The notes beneath the pieces were generated by a model that saw only the letters and a program-made list of their open reading frames with translations, was not told where the DNA came from and ran no database searches. The translations under genes and the position numbers were made by a program. Below, one piece after another: positions 60,465 to 64,000 of a stretch of 64,000 nt of DNA. The stretch spans positions 310,001 to 374,000 of the forward strand of contig JAZKBR010000004.1 in assembly GCA_040388535.1 (NCBI GenBank), read 5' to 3'. The stretch is from Gemmatimonadota bacterium. GTDB taxonomy: Bacteria > Gemmatimonadota > Gemmatimonadetes > Gemmatimonadales > GWC2-71-9. Position 1 is the stretch's first letter, and every line of letters starts with the position of its first letter.

Positions 60465-61576
60465 GCGTAGAACTCGCGAACACCCTGCACCACTTCATCG
60501 AGCTGGGCACGGGTCAGTTCGGAGTAGATCGGCAGCGAGAGCACGGACTGCATGGCAGCCTCAGTCACGGGGAGATCACCGAGCTTGTAGCCAAGATCCG
60601 CGAAGCAGGGCTGCAGGTGGAGCGGAAGCGGGTAATAGATGGCACAGCCGATCCCGCGCGCCTTGAGATGCGCCATCAGCTCGTCCCGCCGCTCCGCCTG
60701 GATGGTGTACTGGTGCCAGATGTGCTCGTTGGCCGATTCGACCACCGGAGGCACGACCTGCCCGATCTCTCCGAGCGCCTGCTCGTAGTACTCGGCATTG
60801 GCGCGGCGCGCGACGTTCCACTCCTGGAGGTGCCGCAACTTCACCAGCAACACGGCGGCCTGCAGCGAGTCGAGTCGGGAGTTGAAACCGACCTCATCGT
60901 GATGATACTGCTTGGCCCCGCCGTGCAGCCGGAGCCGGGCGAGCCGGGCGCCGAGCGCGTCGTCGTTCGTCAGCATCATCCCGCCATCACCCCATGCCCC
61001 GAGGTTCTTGGTCGGGAAGAAGGAGAGCGTGGCCACCGTGCCGAGCTGCCCGACCTGAATCCACTCGCCGTTCACCTTGCGGCGGGCGCCCACGGACTGC
61101 GCACCATCCTCGATCACTGCGAGGCTGTGCTTCGCGGCGATCGGAGCAATCTTCTCCATGGCCGCCATCTGCCCGAAGAGATGCACCACGACGATCGCCC
61201 TGGTTCGCGGGGTGATTGCCGCCTCGATGGCGGCCGGCGAGATGTTGAAAGTACCCGGCTCGATATCGACGAAGACCGGCGTGCCACCTGCGTTGTGGAT
61301 CGCTCCGGCAGTAGCAAAGAACGTGAAGGCGGGAGAGATGACCTCATCGCCGGGCTTCAGGTCGAGGGCCCGCAGTGGCAGGAGGAGCGCGTCGGTACCG
61401 CTGGCGCAGGCGACGCCGTGCTTGATCTGCATGAGGGAGGCGATCGCCTCCTCGAGCGCCGGAATCTCCGGCCCCATGATGAAGCCTTGCCGCTCGATCA
61501 CCGTGCGAAGCGCAGGCTCGATTTCATCCTTGATGAGCTGATACTGAGTGACAAGGTCGAGCAACGGTACCGGCAT
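60461..61576 (-). CDS. DegT/DnrJ/EryC1 sugar aminotransferase, WbpE-like
   Basis: A 371-residue PLP-dependent enzyme with SGTDALLLPLRALDLKPGDEV, Asp in VIEDGAQSVGA and the PLP Lys in FPTKNLGAWGDGG. It probably transaminates UDP-3-keto-GlcNAc-uronate. I use the ATG at 61576, which aligns with the family N-terminus (MPVPLLDLVTQY); a TTG at 61609 would add eleven residues. It lies in the middle of the four-gene WbpA/B/E/D-like set. Confidence 0.91.
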   Translation of the reverse strand: MPVPLLDLVTQYQLIKDEIEPALRTVIERQGFIMGPEIPALEEAIASLMQIKHGVACASGTDALLLPLRALDLKPGDEVISPAFTFFATAGAIHNAGGTPVFVDIEPGTFNISPAAIEAAITPRTRAIVVVHLFGQMAAMEKIAPIAAKHSLAVIEDGAQSVGARRKVNGEWIQVGQLGTVATLSFFPTKNLGAWGDGGMMLTNDDALGARLARLRLHGGAKQYHHDEVGFNSRLDSLQAAVLLVKLRHLQEWNVARRANAEYYEQALGEIGQVVPPVVESANEHIWHQYTIQAERRDELMAHLKARGIGCAIYYPLPLHLQPCFADLGYKLGDLPVTEAAMQSVLSLPIYSELTRAQLDEVVQGVREFYA

Positions 61577-61621
61577 GTCTGACCCGGGCGAAAGTGAGCT
61601 AACTATCAATGGCAGCGGAAG

Positions 61622-62212
61622 TTACCCCTGCCCTTCGGGCGAAGCAATCAGCGTCAGGACCCCGTCCCGCTCCAGGTAGCTGGTGCCGCAGGCAGTGCAC
61701 GTCGCGTGCCCCCCGGTCAGCCGGAGGCGTTCGCCGCAGCGACAGACCCAGCCGACCCGGCGGGCCGGGACGCCCACCATCAGCCCGAAGGCGGGGACAT
61801 CGCTCGTCACCACCGCCCCCGCCCCGATAAAGGCGTATTCGCCGAGCGTGGCGCCGCAGACGATGGTGGCGTTCGCGCCGATTGACGAGCCGCGGCGAAC
61901 CAGGGTCCGCCGGTACTCGTGCTTGCGGGAGACATGGCTGCGGGGGTTCAGGACGTTGGTGAAGACGCAACTCGGGCCGCAGAAGACGTCGTCTTCGAGC
62001 TCGACCCCTTCGTAAATCGAGACGTTGTTCTGGATCTTGACGTTGTTGCCGATCCGGGTCCCCGGCATCACCACCACGTTCTGACCGAGGGAACTCCGCT
62101 CCCCGACCACGGCACCTGCCATCACATGGCAGAAGTGCCAGATCTTGGTGCCTTCGCCGATGGTGGCGCCGTCATCGACATAACTCGACTCGTGTACGAA
62201 GAATCCCGCCAT
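61622..62212 (-). CDS. Left-handed beta-helix acetyltransferase with C-terminal zinc ribbon, WbpD-like
   Basis: A 196-residue hexapeptide-repeat enzyme. Beta-helix turns ([64 protein letters not shown]) and the WbpD-type [15 protein letters not shown] segment are visible. At the C-terminus CRCGERL and TCTACGTSY give four Cys typical of a small zinc ribbon, not usual in Pseudomonas WbpD. It probably acetylates the 3-amino group to complete UDP-GlcNAc(3NAc)A. It is the first gene of the long sugar-bamD-secA operon. Confidence 0.87.
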   Translation of the reverse strand: MAGFFVHESSYVDDGATIGEGTKIWHFCHVMAGAVVGERSSLGQNVVVMPGTRIGNNVKIQNNVSIYEGVELEDDVFCGPSCVFTNVLNPRSHVSRKHEYRRTLVRRGSSIGANATIVCGATLGEYAFIGAGAVVTSDVPAFGLMVGVPARRVGWVCRCGERLRLTGGHATCTACGTSYLERDGVLTLIASPEGQG

Positions 62213-62257
62213 CCCAGCCCCCCGGAGCCGCGTGAGGCGGAAAGATAAGCGGGGGTG

Positions 62258-63907
62258 TCAGCCCAGGGTCGGCAGGAATCGCGGCGATCGGCGGAGCTGC
62301 GTCGCCTGTTCAAAGGCGTATGCGAGGCCGAGCAGGCGCGGTTCGGCCCAGGCGCGGCCGATGAAGGAGAGCCCGACCGGAAGCTCGTGGACCAGACCCA
62401 TTGGCACCGTGATACTGGGATATCCTGCGACGGCGGCGAACGAGGTGTTCCCGCCGGTGAAATGGTCGCCGTTGAGCAGGTCAGTCGTCCACGCGGGCTG
62501 GTTGGAGGGGAGCACGATCGCGTCCAGGCGGCCCCGGTTCATCGTGGCGTCGATCCCTTCGGTCCGGCTCTTCAGGAGACACCGGGCCCGGGCGTCAAGG
62601 TATTTCCGATCGGTGAGCGCGCCGACGCGCTGGGCCCGGATGAAGGTCTCCTGACCAAACCAGGGCATCTCGCGCTCCTTCTCTTGCTCGTTCCACGCAA
62701 TCAAGTCGGCGAGAGTACGAACGGGCGACCCCGCCCCGCGGGTCGCCAGATAGGCGTTGAGTCCCGCCTTGAATTCGTAGTCGAGCACGATCCCTTCCGC
62801 GGCGTCGAAAGTGCCGGCGGTCACCAGGTTGGCAGGATCGACGATGATCGCGCCGGCATCGCGCAGCGCACGGATCGCTTCATCGAATCGCTGATCGACC
62901 TCCGGATGGAAGCCGGCCAGGTTGCGGGCGACCCCGATGCGTGCGCCCTTGAGCGCTGCGGTGTCGAGTTGGCCCTGATAGTCGTCGCGGCTGTGCCCCT
63001 TGCTCGCAAGGGTTGCGCGGTCGCGCGGATCCACGCCGGTGAGTGCGCCGAGGAGTGCCGCGGCATCGGCGACTGAACGCGCCATCGGCCCCGCCGTATC
63101 CTGGCTCGCCGATATCGGGATGATTCCCGAACGGCCCCAGAGGCCCACCGTAGGCTTCACGCCAACCAATCCGCAGAGCGCCGATGGGCAAATAATCGAG
63201 CCGTCTGTCTCGGTGCCGATCCCGATCGTCGCGAAATCCGCCGCGATCGCCGCGCCCGTTCCCGACGATGAGCCGCAGGGGTTCCGGTCCAGGACGTACG
63301 GGTTGCGAGTCTGACCTCCGCGTCCGCTCCAGCCACTGGTGGCACGGGTTGACCGGAAGTTGGCCCATTCACTGAGGTTGGTCTTGCCGAGGAGTACGGC
63401 GCCAGCCAGGCGGAGCCGCTCGACAATGAACGCATCGCGGGGGGCGCTGCTCGTGGCCAGCGCCAGCGAGCCGGCGCTCGTCCGCATCCGGTCACCGGTA
63501 TCGATGTTGTCCTTGATGAGGATCGGAATCCCGTGCAGCGGACCAATGGAGCGGCCCGCGCGGTGTTCGGCGTCGGCACGGTCGGCGATGGCGAGCGCCT
63601 CGGGGTTGGCCTCGATGACGGCGTTGACCGCGGCACCTCGCCTGTCGAACGCCTCGATCCGGGCGAGGTAGCGCTCGGCAAGTCCACGCGCCGAGAGTTC
63701 GCCGCGCTGCATCATCGCGGAGAGTTCCGTCACACTTCGTTCGAAAAGCGGATCCGGTGCCGCGGCGATCTCGGACGGTAGTGGTATCGCCGTGAGGGGG
63801 TCACCGGGCGATTGCTGTCGGTCGAGCCCGAGCAGCGCCGCGCCACCGACAAGGGAGTGGGCGAGAAATGCCCGCCGCTCGATCGCAGGATCAGTTGACT
63901 GAGACAC
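62258..63907 (-). CDS. Amidase-signature family hydrolase with Tat-type signal
   Basis: A 549-residue enzyme. The amidase signature has the catalytic Lys in LIKDNIDTGD and the Ser-cisSer region GSSSGTGAAIAADFATIGIGTETDGSI. The N-terminus ERRAFLAHSLVGGAALLG resembles a twin-arginine signal, though the second Arg is followed by Ala rather than the usual residues. GTG start at 63907 with a strong ribosome-binding site (AGGAGG); an ATG at 63952 is less likely. Substrate unknown (acylamides or peptide amides). It is a separate unit, 45 bases before the acetyltransferase gene. Confidence 0.88.
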   Translation of the reverse strand: MSQSTDPAIERRAFLAHSLVGGAALLGLDRQQSPGDPLTAIPLPSEIAAAPDPLFERSVTELSAMMQRGELSARGLAERYLARIEAFDRRGAAVNAVIEANPEALAIADRADAEHRAGRSIGPLHGIPILIKDNIDTGDRMRTSAGSLALATSSAPRDAFIVERLRLAGAVLLGKTNLSEWANFRSTRATSGWSGRGGQTRNPYVLDRNPCGSSSGTGAAIAADFATIGIGTETDGSIICPSALCGLVGVKPTVGLWGRSGIIPISASQDTAGPMARSVADAAALLGALTGVDPRDRATLASKGHSRDDYQGQLDTAALKGARIGVARNLAGFHPEVDQRFDEAIRALRDAGAIIVDPANLVTAGTFDAAEGIVLDYEFKAGLNAYLATRGAGSPVRTLADLIAWNEQEKEREMPWFGQETFIRAQRVGALTDRKYLDARARCLLKSRTEGIDATMNRGRLDAIVLPSNQPAWTTDLLNGDHFTGGNTSFAAVAGYPSITVPMGLVHELPVGLSFIGRAWAEPRLLGLAYAFEQATQLRRSPRFLPTLG

Positions 63908-64000
63908 GCGCGCCTCCTGGCGTAGGCTACGGAACCCCACCGAGATGGTCACATCGGTTTCGTTCGAATTGTGTTAGAACCGCGTCAATACTGGGCGCGA

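Overview
The window reads as one continuous stretch of GC-rich chromosome (roughly two thirds G+C by eye) from a diderm bacterium. It is densely packed: most neighbouring genes overlap by 1, 4 or 8 bases (TGATG, ATGA, GTGA, TTGA, ATGGCTGA junctions). The outer-membrane machinery (LptD, BamD, Tol-Pal), ADOP-type FtsX permeases, a PadR-ADOP pair, 6-bladed beta-propeller lipoproteins and long SecA inserts together suggest Gemmatimonadota; Acidobacteriota or a related phylum is the alternative. This placement is an inference from gene content. I see no rRNA, tRNA, insertion sequence, integrase, CRISPR array or phage gene. No gene-free stretch exceeds 300 bases; the longest is 278 bases at 21357-21634.

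Layout from left to right. Nearly everything is on the minus strand; the plus-strand genes are ppiD (4987-6840), padR (42864-43193) and the ADOP permease beside it (43195-45939). (1) 1-4813: a housekeeping operon TPR-aroQ-pepP-efp-accB-pilT-accC read from a near-consensus promoter at 4852-4880, with pilT wedged between accB and accC. (2) 4987-6840: a membrane-anchored PpiD/SurA-like foldase, ended by a bidirectional terminator. (3) 6924-10357: TPR protein, polyprenyl diphosphate synthase, DUF4321-like membrane protein and TatA. (4) 10490-20481: a lipoprotein gene and the envelope operon galE-like-tolQ-tolR-tonB/tolA-like-tolB-pal-cpoB-tatC::lptD, whose last gene is an in-frame fusion of complete TatC with an LptD-type LPS transporter through an internal signal peptide. 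(5) 20571-25829: a secreted orphan protein, ssb, rimI-tsaB-tsaE (t6A/ribosomal N-acetylation) and uvrB. (6) 26000-28722: a Ser/Thr kinase and an M61 peptidase, followed by a G-rich heptad repeat. (7) 28807-39669: one operon with a membrane-fusion protein, two ABC ATPases, two ADOP permeases, an NtrC-type regulator, an NtrY-type kinase and an EVE-domain protein. (8) 39868-42752: radC and relA/spoT. (9) 42864-49537: padR with a clear operator and an ADOP permease, then three beta-propeller genes on the opposite strand. (10) 49723-62212: a long operon that makes UDP-GlcNAc-derived di-acetamido uronate and UDP-xylose precursors, then TPR/lipoprotein, BamD, NadD and SecA. (11) 62258-63907: an amidase with a Tat-type signal.

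The common theme is envelope biogenesis: protein export (SecA, TatA, TatC), outer-membrane assembly (BamD, LptD, PpiD), envelope tethering (Tol-Pal), isoprenoid carrier synthesis, nucleotide-sugar supply and several efflux or lipoprotein-transport-like ABC systems. The strongest candidate for something undescribed is the TatC-LptD single-chain gene. Next come the two-component-controlled double ABC/ADOP operon with an EVE protein, and the palindrome-controlled PadR-ADOP unit.
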